From NCBI GenBank assembly GCA_002724505.1, contig PBOV01000027.1:8715-13920 (forward strand): 5,206 bases of DNA, in the 5' to 3' direction. This DNA comes from Rhodospirillaceae bacterium (GTDB lineage: Bacteria; Pseudomonadota; Alphaproteobacteria; MPNO01; UBA2964). The position numbers were made by a program, and so were the translations under genes. Shown here piece by piece: positions 1-5,206 of this stretch. The notes under the pieces are model-generated. The model saw only the letters and a list, made by a program, of their open reading frames with translations. It did no database searches and was not told where the DNA came from. Positions within the stretch are counted from its first letter, which is position 1, and each line of letters opens with the position of its first letter.

Positions 1-1413
1 TACATCAGAACGAATGAGAGTATCCATTTGAGTGATATTATTAACCCACTCTTCAAATGGTGCCTCCGCGGCTACCAACTCTCGTAATTTGTGGTCATGG
101 TAAAACTGACCCTCATCTAAGTGCACAGCAATTGTCTGTCCCGGACCGACCCTACCCTTTTTAATGATCCGGGCTTCATCCATAGCAACCATACCCGTCT
201 CAGAGCCAACTACTAAAAGTCCATCGTCACGGATTGAATAACGGAGCGGTCGCAAGCCATTACGATCCATTCCCGCTACCACCCAATTACCATCTGTCGC
301 ACAAATTGCTGCCGGGCCGTCCCAAGGCTCAATCACACAATTACAATAACTAAAGAATGCCGCGTGATGTTCCGGTACATTGGGTTTGGCAGACCACGCA
401 TCTGGAATTACCATCATTTTAACTAGTGGTGCCGAACGCCCACCCCGCGCAAGAAGCTCGTAGGCTGCGTCAAGAGCTGCCGAGTCAGAACTCCCAGCCT
501 GAATTATTGGCTTTATATCTTCAATTGAATCGCCAAATAGTTCCGACTCAAGCCGTGTCTCATGGCTCTTCATCCAATTTATATTGCCAGACAGCGTATT
601 GATTTCGCCATTATGCGCTAGCATCCGAAACGGTTGAGCCAACTTCCAAGTCGGAAAGGTATTTGTTGAATAACGTTGATGATATATCGCAAATCGTGAT
701 TCAAAACGCTCATCAAGCAAATCTGGATAAAATTCTGTCACCTGTTCCGCCAAGAACATACCTTTGTAGATTATTGATCGGCAACTTAGCGAACAGATAT
801 AAAAATCAGGTATATTCTCATCAATTACCTGATTCTCAATCCGGCGACGAATAATATATAGATCACGCTCAAAGTCCTCGTCGGACTTGGTGGGCTGCCC
901 AGCAATCATAATTTGTTCGATTTCGGGTCGTGTTGCATTTGCCTTTTGTCCGATGACCTCAACACTCAGCGGAACCTGACGCCACCCATAAATAGAATAA
1001 CCCGATTGTAATATTTGTGCTTCAACAATGCTGCGGCAACGTTCCTGACCCGCAAAGTCAGTGCGCGGCAAGAAAATCATTCCGACAGCGATTGGGCCAG
1101 GACCTGGTGTATGCCCTGTTCGAATTGTATGCTCATGGAAAAAATCTTGCGGGATTTCAACATGGATTCCCGCGCCATCCCCGGTCTTACCATCTGCATC
1201 GACCGCCCCGCGATGCCATAGCGCCTTTAACGCGGCAATACCAGCTTCAACGACTTCTCGGCGGCGTTTGCCATCGGTCGACACCACCATTCCAACACCG
1301 CAAGCATCGTGTTCATGGGCTGGGTTGTAGAGACCCTCACGATAAAAGCGTTCGGCACTGTCTTTCCAAGCTGCAATTTGGCGTTCGCCGTCATCAAATT
1401 TTTTGTGGTTCAC
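1..1413 (-). CDS. gltB: Glutamate synthase [NADPH] large (alpha) subunit, N-terminal part (truncated by window edge)
   Basis: The large subunit hydrolyses glutamine in its N-terminal type II amidotransferase domain and passes ammonia to a synthase domain, where it joins 2-oxoglutarate to form glutamate using electrons from GltD. I translated this frame by hand: it is open for all 471 codons from GTG 1413 to base 1, and the remaining roughly two thirds of the usual ~1500 residues lie outside the window. The sequence HDACGVGMV puts the catalytic Cys at residue 38 (codon 1302-1300), so a 37-residue propeptide would be removed to expose it, as in known GltB proteins. Other amidotransferase signatures are HRGAVDADGKTGDGAG (67-82), HNGEINTL (from 267), GNINWM, SSDSAALD, and MDRNGLRPLRY (from 382). 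The GTG start overlaps the gltD stop as GTGA and has a very strong Shine-Dalgarno sequence, so the two are translationally coupled. No frameshift or missing key residue is seen. Confidence 0.96.
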   Translation of the reverse strand, partial: MNHKKFDDGERQIAAWKDSAERFYREGLYNPAHEHDACGVGMVVSTDGKRRREVVEAGIAALKALWHRGAVDADGKTGDGAGIHVEIPQDFFHEHTIRTGHTPGPGPIAVGMIFLPRTDFAGQERCRSIVEAQILQSGYSIYGWRQVPLSVEVIGQKANATRPEIEQIMIAGQPTKSDEDFERDLYIIRRRIENQVIDENIPDFYICSLSCRSIIYKGMFLAEQVTEFYPDLLDERFESRFAIYHQRYSTNTFPTWKLAQPFRMLAHNGEINTLSGNINWMKSHETRLESELFGDSIEDIKPIIQAGSSDSAALDAAYELLARGGRSAPLVKMMVIPDAWSAKPNVPEHHAAFFSYCNCVIEPWDGPAAICATDGNWVVAGMDRNGLRPLRYSIRDDGLLVVGSETGMVAMDEARIIKKGRVGPGQTIAVHLDEGQFYHDHKLRELVAAEAPFEEWVNNITQMDTLIRSDV

Positions 1414-2840
1414 GCTGCCTCCTCCTGACTGGGTGGGCGGCGCGCTTTTAAATAACTATCCATTGCAGAAGCAGCATCGCGCCCGTCACGAATAGCCCAC
1501 ACAACTAATGACGCGCCACGAACTATATCACCAGCAGCGAAAACACCGTCAAGATTGGTCATCTTATTTCGAAAATTAATTTTTAGGGTACCCCACCGGG
1601 TTACACCTAGTTCGGGCACTCCAAACATTTTAGGTAAGTCCTCAGGGTCAAAGCCCAAAGCCTTAATAACCAAATCTCCTTCAACATTGAAACTGGAGTC
1701 TTCTATCACCTCAGGTGTTTGGCGCCCCGATGAATCAGCTACGCCAAGATGAATACGTGCTACCCGCACTGCTGAAACAGATTCATCGCCCAAAAATGCC
1801 TCTGGTTGGGCACGCATGGTGAACTGAACACCTTCCTCCTCTGCGTACTGAACCTCACGGCGCGACCCTGGCATGTTGGCTTTATCGCGACGGTACAAGC
1901 AGACGACTGATTTAGCCCCTTGCCTAACTGCTGTGCGTACGCAATCCATCGCCGTATCACCAGCGCCCAGAACCACTACCCTTTTATTAGCGGCGTTAAG
2001 TGAACCTTTATCAAAATCAGCAACGTAATCACCCAAACCCATACGATTTGAAGCGATAAGAAAATCAAGCGCCGGAACAATATTGCTAAGTCCAATTCCA
2101 GGGGCCTGTAAATCACGAGCTTTATAAACTCCCGTCGCAACTAGAATTGCATCATGACGATCTCGCAATTCTTGGAAGCCGATATTTTTCCCAATTTCAG
2201 TATCATAGTGGAACTGAATACCAGACTCCTCTAAAAGTTCGACACGCCGTCTGACAATTGATTTATCAAGCTTGAAGTTTGGAATCCCGTAAACTAACAA
2301 GCCACCGGCACGATCATAACGGTCATAAACGTGGACCTCATAGCCCTTACGCCGCAAAACATCCGCCGCCGAAAGTGCGGCAGGTCCAGCACCTATAATA
2401 CCAATAGATTGTTTTAACTCGCGTACGGGCTTGGGCGCCTTCACCCAGCCATTTTCAAATGCAGTCTCTGTTATATAACTTTCAACAGCACCAATCGTCA
2501 CAGTGCCATGACCGGCCTTCTCAATAACACAATTGCCTTCGCACAAACGGTCCTGTGGGCAAATTCGCCCACAAATTTCTGGAAAACTATTAGTCGCCGA
2601 AGAAAGCTCATAAGCTTCCTCCATACGATCTTCTGCCGTCAGCATGAGCCAATCGGGTATATTATTGTGAAGCGGGCAGTGTACTTGGCAGAAAGGTATA
2701 CCGCATTGGGAGCAGCGACTGGCCTGATCCTCGGCCTGTTTTTCGTCAAAACGGCGATAAATTTCTTCAAAATCTGCACTCCGTTCCTCAGAGGGGCGCT
2801 TTTCGGGCGTTTTGCGTTCTATATTTACAAATTTGAGCAT
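1410..2840 (-). CDS. gltD: Glutamate synthase [NADPH] small (beta) subunit
   Basis: GltD oxidises NADPH on FAD and sends electrons through iron-sulfur clusters to GltB. Counting from ATG 2840 (476 aa, close to the usual ~470-480), the N-terminal region has two cysteine groups: C43-x2-C46-x4-C51-x3-C55-P and C90-x3-C94-x5-C100-x3-C104, which ligate [4Fe-4S] clusters in this family. A first dinucleotide fold begins at IIGAGPAAL (G150, G152; the third glycine is Ala155) and binds FAD. A second, VVVLGAGDTAMD (around 288-299), binds NADPH. The C-terminal FAD motif is GVFAAGDIVRGAS (from 432). The frame is open upstream to a GTG at 2891, giving 493 aa. I prefer ATG 2840 because residues MLKFVNIERKTPEKRP line up with the start of Azospirillum-type GltD, a GGA lies 7 bases upstream, and the extra 17 residues match nothing I recognise. 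It is first in the operon, followed by gltB with a 4-base overlap. Confidence 0.96.
   Translation of the reverse strand: MLKFVNIERKTPEKRPSEERSADFEEIYRRFDEKQAEDQASRCSQCGIPFCQVHCPLHNNIPDWLMLTAEDRMEEAYELSSATNSFPEICGRICPQDRLCEGNCVIEKAGHGTVTIGAVESYITETAFENGWVKAPKPVRELKQSIGIIGAGPAALSAADVLRRKGYEVHVYDRYDRAGGLLVYGIPNFKLDKSIVRRRVELLEESGIQFHYDTEIGKNIGFQELRDRHDAILVATGVYKARDLQAPGIGLSNIVPALDFLIASNRMGLGDYVADFDKGSLNAANKRVVVLGAGDTAMDCVRTAVRQGAKSVVCLYRRDKANMPGSRREVQYAEEEGVQFTMRAQPEAFLGDESVSAVRVARIHLGVADSSGRQTPEVIEDSSFNVEGDLVIKALGFDPEDLPKMFGVPELGVTRWGTLKINFRNKMTNLDGVFAAGDIVRGASLVVWAIRDGRDAASAMDSYLKARRPPSQEEAA
1418..1426 (-). promoter_or_regulatory. Strong ribosome binding site of gltB
   Basis: On the minus strand the last gltD codons contain AGGAGGAGG ending 4 bases before the GTG start of gltB. 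The first AGGAGG is 7 bases from the start. This near-perfect Shine-Dalgarno site supports GTG 1413 as the gltB start although it is not ATG. It should give the large subunit efficient initiation on a shared gltDB message. Confidence 0.85.
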
Positions 2841-2844
2841 AATG

Positions 2845-2955
2845 TTATCCAATTTCCAAAAAGCTTTGGATAAAATAGGTTTATCCGCCACAAATCCGTT
2901 CCCGCAAATGCGATAGAATGGTCTCAGTGATTGATCGAAACTCCCCGGATAAACC
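2845..2955 (-). repeat. gltD leader: alternating GGATAA/TTATCC inverted repeats
   Basis: On the plus strand TTATCC occurs at 2845 and 2881 and GGATAA at 2868 and 2947. Extended matches give overlapping perfect inverted repeats. A 10-bp pair joins 2878-2887 with 2946-2955. A 7-bp pair joins 2868-2874 with 2880-2886 (5-base loop). An 8-bp pair joins 2845-2852 with 2866-2873 (13-base loop). A 6-bp pair joins 2855-2860 with 2865-2870 (4-base loop). In the gltD mRNA these pairings exclude one another. The 8-bp pair would bury the GGA that sits 7 bases before ATG 2840, whereas the 7-bp or 6-bp pairs would leave it free. A short CCCC/GGGG pair (2943-2946, 2959-2962) lies near the predicted 5' end. 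The repeats are seen directly; a regulatory role, as an RNA switch or as operator sites, is inference. Confidence 0.6.
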
Positions 2956-2969
2956 GAAGGGGTATCAGG

Positions 2970-2998
2970 ATTATAAAGTAAATTTACCCGGTTGGCGA
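2970..2998 (-). promoter_or_regulatory. Predicted sigma-70-type promoter of gltDB
   Basis: On the minus strand a perfect -10 box TATAAT (2975-2970) is preceded, after a 17-base spacer, by TCGCCA (2998-2993), which matches four of six -35 consensus bases. Transcription would start near 2963-2965 and give a leader of about 125 nt before ATG 2840. A perfect 10-bp palindrome occupies the spacer. No sigma-54 type -24/-12 pair was found. Confidence 0.6.
2978..2987. repeat. 10-bp palindrome in the gltD promoter spacer
   Basis: GTAAATTTAC is a perfect palindrome lying wholly between the predicted -35 and -10 boxes of gltD. A dimeric regulator bound here would block RNA polymerase. It is AT-rich and only 10 bp long, so chance is possible. 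Confidence 0.4.
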
Positions 2999-3052
2999 GC
3001 TAAAAATAACAAATAGGTCAATATTTATTACCTTTTCGAAATAGTTCTCGGC

Positions 3053-3082
3053 TTGTAAATTTTCCTAAAAATCCCTTATTAA
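3053..3082 (+). promoter_or_regulatory. Candidate uppP promoter
   Basis: TTGTAA (3053-3058) and TATTAA (3077-3082) each match four of six consensus bases and are 18 bases apart. Transcription would start near 3090, upstream of every candidate uppP start. The surroundings are very AT-rich, so other pairs are possible, for example a -35-like TTGAAA at 3090-3095 without a good -10 partner. Confidence 0.35.
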
Positions 3083-3102
3083 AAACATTTTGAAATTTTT
3101 AG
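3065..3102. repeat. 8-bp AT-rich inverted repeat upstream of uppP
   Basis: CTAAAAAT (3065-3072) and ATTTTTAG (3095-3102) are perfect reverse complements 22 bases apart. They span the candidate -10 box and start point of uppP. The arms are almost pure A/T, which makes a chance match more likely. No function can be assigned. Confidence 0.3.
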
Positions 3103-3153
3103 TACCATTTTGGGACTATTTCTTTGTATTTCCCTGAGACGTTAAGTCAGTTT

Positions 3154-3981
3154 ATGTTGTCTCAAATTAAAATAGAGGCTTTTCCTTTGACATTTATCCA
3201 AATTGCCGTCCTAGCCGTTATTCAGGGCATTACCGAATTCTTGCCCGTAAGTTCCTCTGGCCACCTTGTACTTACACCGATACTCCTCGGATGGAAGGAT
3301 CAAGGAGTCACGATGGATGTCGCCGTTCACTTAGGCGCTCTTGGCGCTGTCATACTTTACCTATGGCGTGAGGTCTGGATGATTTTAACGGGGTTAGCAA
3401 AACTGTTAACGGGAAGTGTTGATGAAGGGGCAAAACTTGCCGGGTTAGTTTTAATTGCGAGTCTGCCAGTCTTCTTAGCTGGCTTAATATTGGAAGCCTA
3501 TATTACAGATGGTTTACGAGTTCTCCATTTGATCGGTTGGGCTTTCATCATTGGCGGTCTCCTACTCTATTTAGGCGATCGCTTTGGGCTTAAAATTTGG
3601 CGGATAACTCATATGACAGCGGGTAATGCTTTCCTTATAGGGGTAGCCCAAGCGTTTGCAATCATTCCCGGGGCCAGCCGGGCCGGAATGACCATCACAA
3701 TGTCACGCTTCCTTGGTTACGAACGGCGCGATGCAGCAAAATTTTCAATGCTGTTATCTATACCAGCAATAGCAGGAGCTAGTTTTATACGTAGCATAGA
3801 CGTTATACAAGGTGGGAATACAGACTTTCAAATACATTTGCTTTATGCAGCCGGTTCAGCGTTTGTAACTGCTCTGCTCGCCATAAATGTTATGATGAGT
3901 TGGCTCCAAAGACAAAGTTTTACACCATTTGTCTTTTATCGAATTGCCTTGGGTATTTTAATTTTATGGTTAGCCGCCTGA
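3154..3981 (+). CDS. uppP: Undecaprenyl-diphosphatase (UppP/BacA family)
   Basis: This integral membrane enzyme dephosphorylates undecaprenyl diphosphate to the monophosphate, recycling the lipid carrier for peptidoglycan and other envelope polymers; overexpression of the family gives bacitracin resistance. The protein is strongly hydrophobic with several membrane segments. It carries both family signatures: QGITEFLPVSSSGHL near the N terminus, with the conserved Glu and His, and IIPGASRAGMTITMSRFLG in the second half, with the conserved Arg. The first position of the (E/Q)xxxE motif is Gln here, whereas E. coli BacA has Glu; both occur in the family. The start is uncertain. ATG 3154 gives 275 aa with only a partial TAAG upstream. 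TTG 3187 gives 264 aa, has GAGG (3175-3178) 8 bases ahead, and places the first motif where relatives have it. TTG 3124 would give 285 aa. The gene stands alone, divergent from gltD and convergent with the SDR gene, whose stop lies 12 bases away. Confidence 0.94.
   Translation: MLSQIKIEAFPLTFIQIAVLAVIQGITEFLPVSSSGHLVLTPILLGWKDQGVTMDVAVHLGALGAVILYLWREVWMILTGLAKLLTGSVDEGAKLAGLVLIASLPVFLAGLILEAYITDGLRVLHLIGWAFIIGGLLLYLGDRFGLKIWRITHMTAGNAFLIGVAQAFAIIPGASRAGMTITMSRFLGYERRDAAKFSMLLSIPAIAGASFIRSIDVIQGGNTDFQIHLLYAAGSAFVTALLAINVMMSWLQRQSFTPFVFYRIALGILILWLAA
3908..3936. repeat. 9-bp perfect inverted repeat near the 3' end of uppP
   Basis: AAAGACAAA (3908-3916) and TTTGTCTTT (3928-3936) are perfect reverse complements with an 11-base loop, inside the last codons of uppP. 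The plus strand continues with one more T and then ATC, so there is no proper U-tract. It lies where transcripts of the convergent SDR gene would arrive after their stop at 3994, so it could slow or end them. The stem has only two G-C pairs, so a strong intrinsic terminator is unlikely. No better terminator is visible in the 12-base gap between the two convergent stops. Confidence 0.3.
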
Positions 3982-3993
3982 TTAAGGACGTTT

Positions 3994-4965
3994 TTAATTT
4001 ACACGCGTGGCCTGCCCAACGTCTTTACCCCGGCGATAACGATGTAAATAGGTTGGTAAAACTGCATAAAGAGGGGTCGGCGTAACTCCCAATTCTTCGA
4101 TACCCAACGAATTTATCCCAACCACATTATCATATTTAAGGAGCCGCACCTGATCACGAGTTAAGAGAGGTTTAGGTATAAAAAATGGTAAGCGGAGATG
4201 CTCGAGAAAAAATGCTTTTACAGCGGCTACCCAGAAAGGTAGGGGAACTAAGAGCCGCTTCCGACCAATTTCCGCTAACATAATCTCCATCAAATCTTGA
4301 AAGGTATAAACTGAGGGCCCACCCAAATCATAAGATAACCCAGATGTTTTGACATCGGCCAAACAGGCTGACACGGCGCTCGCAACATCACCGACGTAAA
4401 CTGGCTGGAATTTTGTTTTTGGTCCAATAACGGGTAATGCAGGTGAAAATCGAGCCAACGCTGCAAACCGATTAAAAAAATCATCTTCGGGACCGAACAC
4501 AATTGATGGGCGCAAAACTGTACAACCCGGAAATGCATCCTTTACGACCAGCTCTCCAAAAGCCTTGCTACGTGCATATTCAGAATCAGCGGCAACATCC
4601 GCGCCTAATGCAGATATATGGATTAGACGTCTAACCCCACACGCCGAAGCTGCACTTGCAATTGCCAAAGCGCCATCAGTATGGATTGAATTGAAATTTT
4701 GCGGACCCCGCTTGTAGAGAATGCCAATAAGATTTACCACAACTTCGCTGCCCTCAATCGCAGCGGCAATAGAATCTTGATTACGAATATTGGCCGCAAC
4801 TGGGACAATCTGCCCGACATCACCCATAGGTTTACAGCGCAAACCCTCTTCCGGGCGCCGGCAAGCAATCCGAACCTGCAAACCCTGCTGCGCTAAAACT
4901 CGCACAACATAGCGGCCGATAAAGCCAGTGCCCCCAAAAACCGTTACTATTTTCTGTTTCATCAT
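3994..4965 (-). CDS. NDUFA9-like NAD(P)-binding protein (atypical SDR family)
   Basis: This is a Rossmann-fold protein of the atypical short-chain dehydrogenase group, related to the mitochondrial complex I accessory subunit NDUFA9 and often annotated as complex I NDUFA9 subunit family protein. Counting from ATG 4965 (323 aa), the nucleotide-binding loop GGTGFIG is at residues 11-17. NLIGIL follows strand four, and HISALGAD holds the Ser position. YARSKAFGE supplies a Tyr130-x3-Lys134 pair like the SDR catalytic motif, and LRPSIVFGPEDDFFNRF is typical of this family. A hydrophobic patch (LPFWVAAVKAFFLEHLRLPFF) lies in the C-terminal third. In mitochondria the homologue binds NADPH structurally; an enzymatic role here is unknown. 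The first possible start is GTG 4974 (326 aa). I prefer ATG 4965, since the GTGAG just before it can pair with 16S rRNA; ATG 4962 is also possible. It converges with uppP and diverges from the tRNA gene. No other complex I gene is in view. Confidence 0.9.
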   Translation of the reverse strand: MMKQKIVTVFGGTGFIGRYVVRVLAQQGLQVRIACRRPEEGLRCKPMGDVGQIVPVAANIRNQDSIAAAIEGSEVVVNLIGILYKRGPQNFNSIHTDGALAIASAASACGVRRLIHISALGADVAADSEYARSKAFGELVVKDAFPGCTVLRPSIVFGPEDDFFNRFAALARFSPALPVIGPKTKFQPVYVGDVASAVSACLADVKTSGLSYDLGGPSVYTFQDLMEIMLAEIGRKRLLVPLPFWVAAVKAFFLEHLRLPFFIPKPLLTRDQVRLLKYDNVVGINSLGIEELGVTPTPLYAVLPTYLHRYRRGKDVGQATRVN

Positions 4966-5008
4966 TTTTCTCACGGCCTAAACTAAAATCGGTCTTCACT
5001 ATCTTATA

Positions 5009-5039
5009 CCAACGATACGCGGCGTATATATAGCGTTGG
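5009..5039. repeat. Nested inverted repeat between the SDR gene and tRNA-Leu
   Basis: An outer 6-bp pair, CCAACG (5009-5014) and CGTTGG (5034-5039), encloses a perfect 13-base inverted repeat, ATACGC-G-GCGTAT (5015-5027), with ATATAG (5028-5033) left unpaired on one side. It lies 43 bases upstream of ATG 4965. A -10-like TATAAG on the minus strand (5008-5003) directly adjoins it, but no acceptable -35 box is found at the right distance. It could be an operator for the SDR gene or a leader hairpin; both are inference. Confidence 0.45.
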
Positions 5040-5080
5040 GTAGCGCCAATCCACAGCCTTATTAAGAAAACTTAACTCTA

Positions 5081-5105
5081 TTGACATTAACTAAGTCTAT
5101 AGAAT
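5081..5105 (+). promoter_or_regulatory. Likely promoter of tRNA-Leu
   Basis: A perfect -35 box TTGACA (5081-5086) lies 36 bases before the mature tRNA. The best -10 match, TAGAAT (5100-5105, five of six), is only 13 bases further, shorter than the usual 16-18. At standard spacing the -10 is weak (AATACG, 5103-5108). Alphaproteobacterial promoters often rely on a strong -35 with a loose -10, so a promoter here is plausible but its -10 is unsettled. The 5' leader would be only about 8-11 nt. Confidence 0.5.
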
Positions 5106-5122
5106 ACGGAAGTCCATTCGGT

Positions 5123-5206
5123 GCCCAGGTGGCGGAACTGGTAGACGCGCAGGTTTCAGGTACCTGTGGCCGCAAGGCCGTGGAAGTTCGAGTCTTCTCC
5201 TGGGCA
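5123..5206 (+). tRNA. tRNA-Leu (anticodon CAG)
   Basis: The 84 bases fold as a class II tRNA with a long variable arm. The acceptor stem is GCCCAGG (5123-5129) with CCTGGGC (5199-5205). The D arm is GCG/CGC (5132-5134, 5146-5148) with GG in the loop. The anticodon stem is CAGGT/ACCTG (5150-5154, 5162-5166) around loop TTCAGGT, which places the anticodon CAG at 5157-5159 to read CUG leucine codons. The variable arm is GGCC-GCAA-GGCC (5168-5179). The T arm is GGAAG/CTTCT (5182-5186, 5194-5198) with loop TTCGAGT, containing one G-T pair. The discriminator base is A (5206), as expected for leucine. The window stops there, so whether CCA is encoded cannot be seen. Confidence 0.97.

Larger units (their letters stand above)
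2841..3153. other. Divergent gltD-uppP intergenic region
   Basis: This 313-base AT-rich stretch separates the divergent gltD and uppP genes. I see no convincing small gene in it. It contains the gltD leader repeats (2845-2955), a gltD promoter with a perfect -10 box (2970-2998), a palindrome within that promoter (2978-2987), a weak candidate uppP promoter (3053-3082) and an AT-rich inverted repeat (3065-3102). If the alternative GTG 2891 (gltD) or TTG 3124 (uppP) starts were used, the region would shrink to 232 bases. Confidence 0.7.

Noticed and set aside
663..854. Plus-strand open frame of 63 codons
   Set aside because: It lies wholly antisense to the gltB amidotransferase domain, with no ribosome site or recognisable domain.
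1017..1451. Open frame of 144 codons on the plus strand
   Set aside because: It is antisense to gltB and the end of gltD, whose minus-strand frames are open with clear family motifs. The plus-strand translation is low-complexity and unlike any family I know.
2508..2873. Plus-strand open frame of 121 codons with a hydrophobic stretch
   Set aside because: It is a shadow of the cysteine-rich start of gltD on the minus strand, with no independent signal for translation.
2991..3010. Possible sigma-54 promoter (TTGG near 2992) for nitrogen control
   Set aside because: The required GC element at the -12 position and proper spacing are absent, and the other strand gives a good sigma-70 type promoter instead.
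3202..3264. Gln in place of the first Glu of the UppP active-site motif as a defect
   Set aside because: Gln at this position is an accepted variant of the (E/Q)xxxE motif, and the second Glu, the His and the later Arg are present.
3987..4023. GACGTT/AACGTC inverted repeat across the convergent stops as a terminator
   Set aside because: The arms are 6 bp with a 25-base loop, and no U-tract follows on either strand.
4290..4538. Second minus-strand frame of 82 codons inside the SDR gene
   Set aside because: It is an out-of-frame shadow of the SDR coding sequence. The SDR frame carries all conserved motifs.
5123..5206. Mobile element attachment site at the tRNA gene
   Set aside because: The window ends at the tRNA and no repeat of its 3' end, integrase or foreign-looking gene is visible. 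It cannot be judged from here.

Overview
The window looks like chromosomal housekeeping DNA from an alphaproteobacterium, probably near Rhodospirillales. The evidence is the strong resemblance of both glutamate synthase subunits to those of Azospirillum as I recall them, the gltD-before-gltB gene order, and a neighbouring NDUFA9-type SDR protein. Base composition is moderate, clearly lower in GC than Azospirillum itself. This is inferred from protein character and not from any search. I see no phage, insertion sequence, CRISPR or toxin-antitoxin genes.

Layout: 1-1413 (minus) is the first 471 codons of gltB, cut by the left edge of the window. It is joined by a 4-base GTGA overlap to gltD (minus, 1410 to about 2840). 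Together they encode NADPH-dependent glutamate synthase, which makes two glutamates from glutamine plus 2-oxoglutarate. A 313-base divergent intergenic region (2841-3153) holds a likely gltD promoter, a leader rich in mutually exclusive inverted repeats, and a weaker candidate promoter for uppP. uppP (plus, about 3154-3981) encodes undecaprenyl-diphosphatase for cell-wall lipid carrier recycling. It converges, with a 12-base gap, on an NDUFA9-like atypical SDR gene (minus, 3994 to about 4965). A 157-base intergenic region follows, with a nested inverted repeat and a tRNA promoter. The window ends exactly at the last templated base (discriminator A) of a tRNA-Leu(CAG).

The genes themselves are ordinary. 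The most interesting signal is non-coding. Between the predicted gltD transcription start and its preferred ATG, the hexamer GGATAA and its complement TTATCC alternate four times within 108 bases. They form overlapping perfect inverted repeats of 10, 7, 8 and 6 bp, one of which covers the probable ribosome binding site. This could be a conformational switch in the gltDB mRNA or a cluster of operator sites. Three genes (gltD, uppP, the SDR gene) have first possible starts at GTG or TTG codons that are probably not the real ones, and each entry discusses this.
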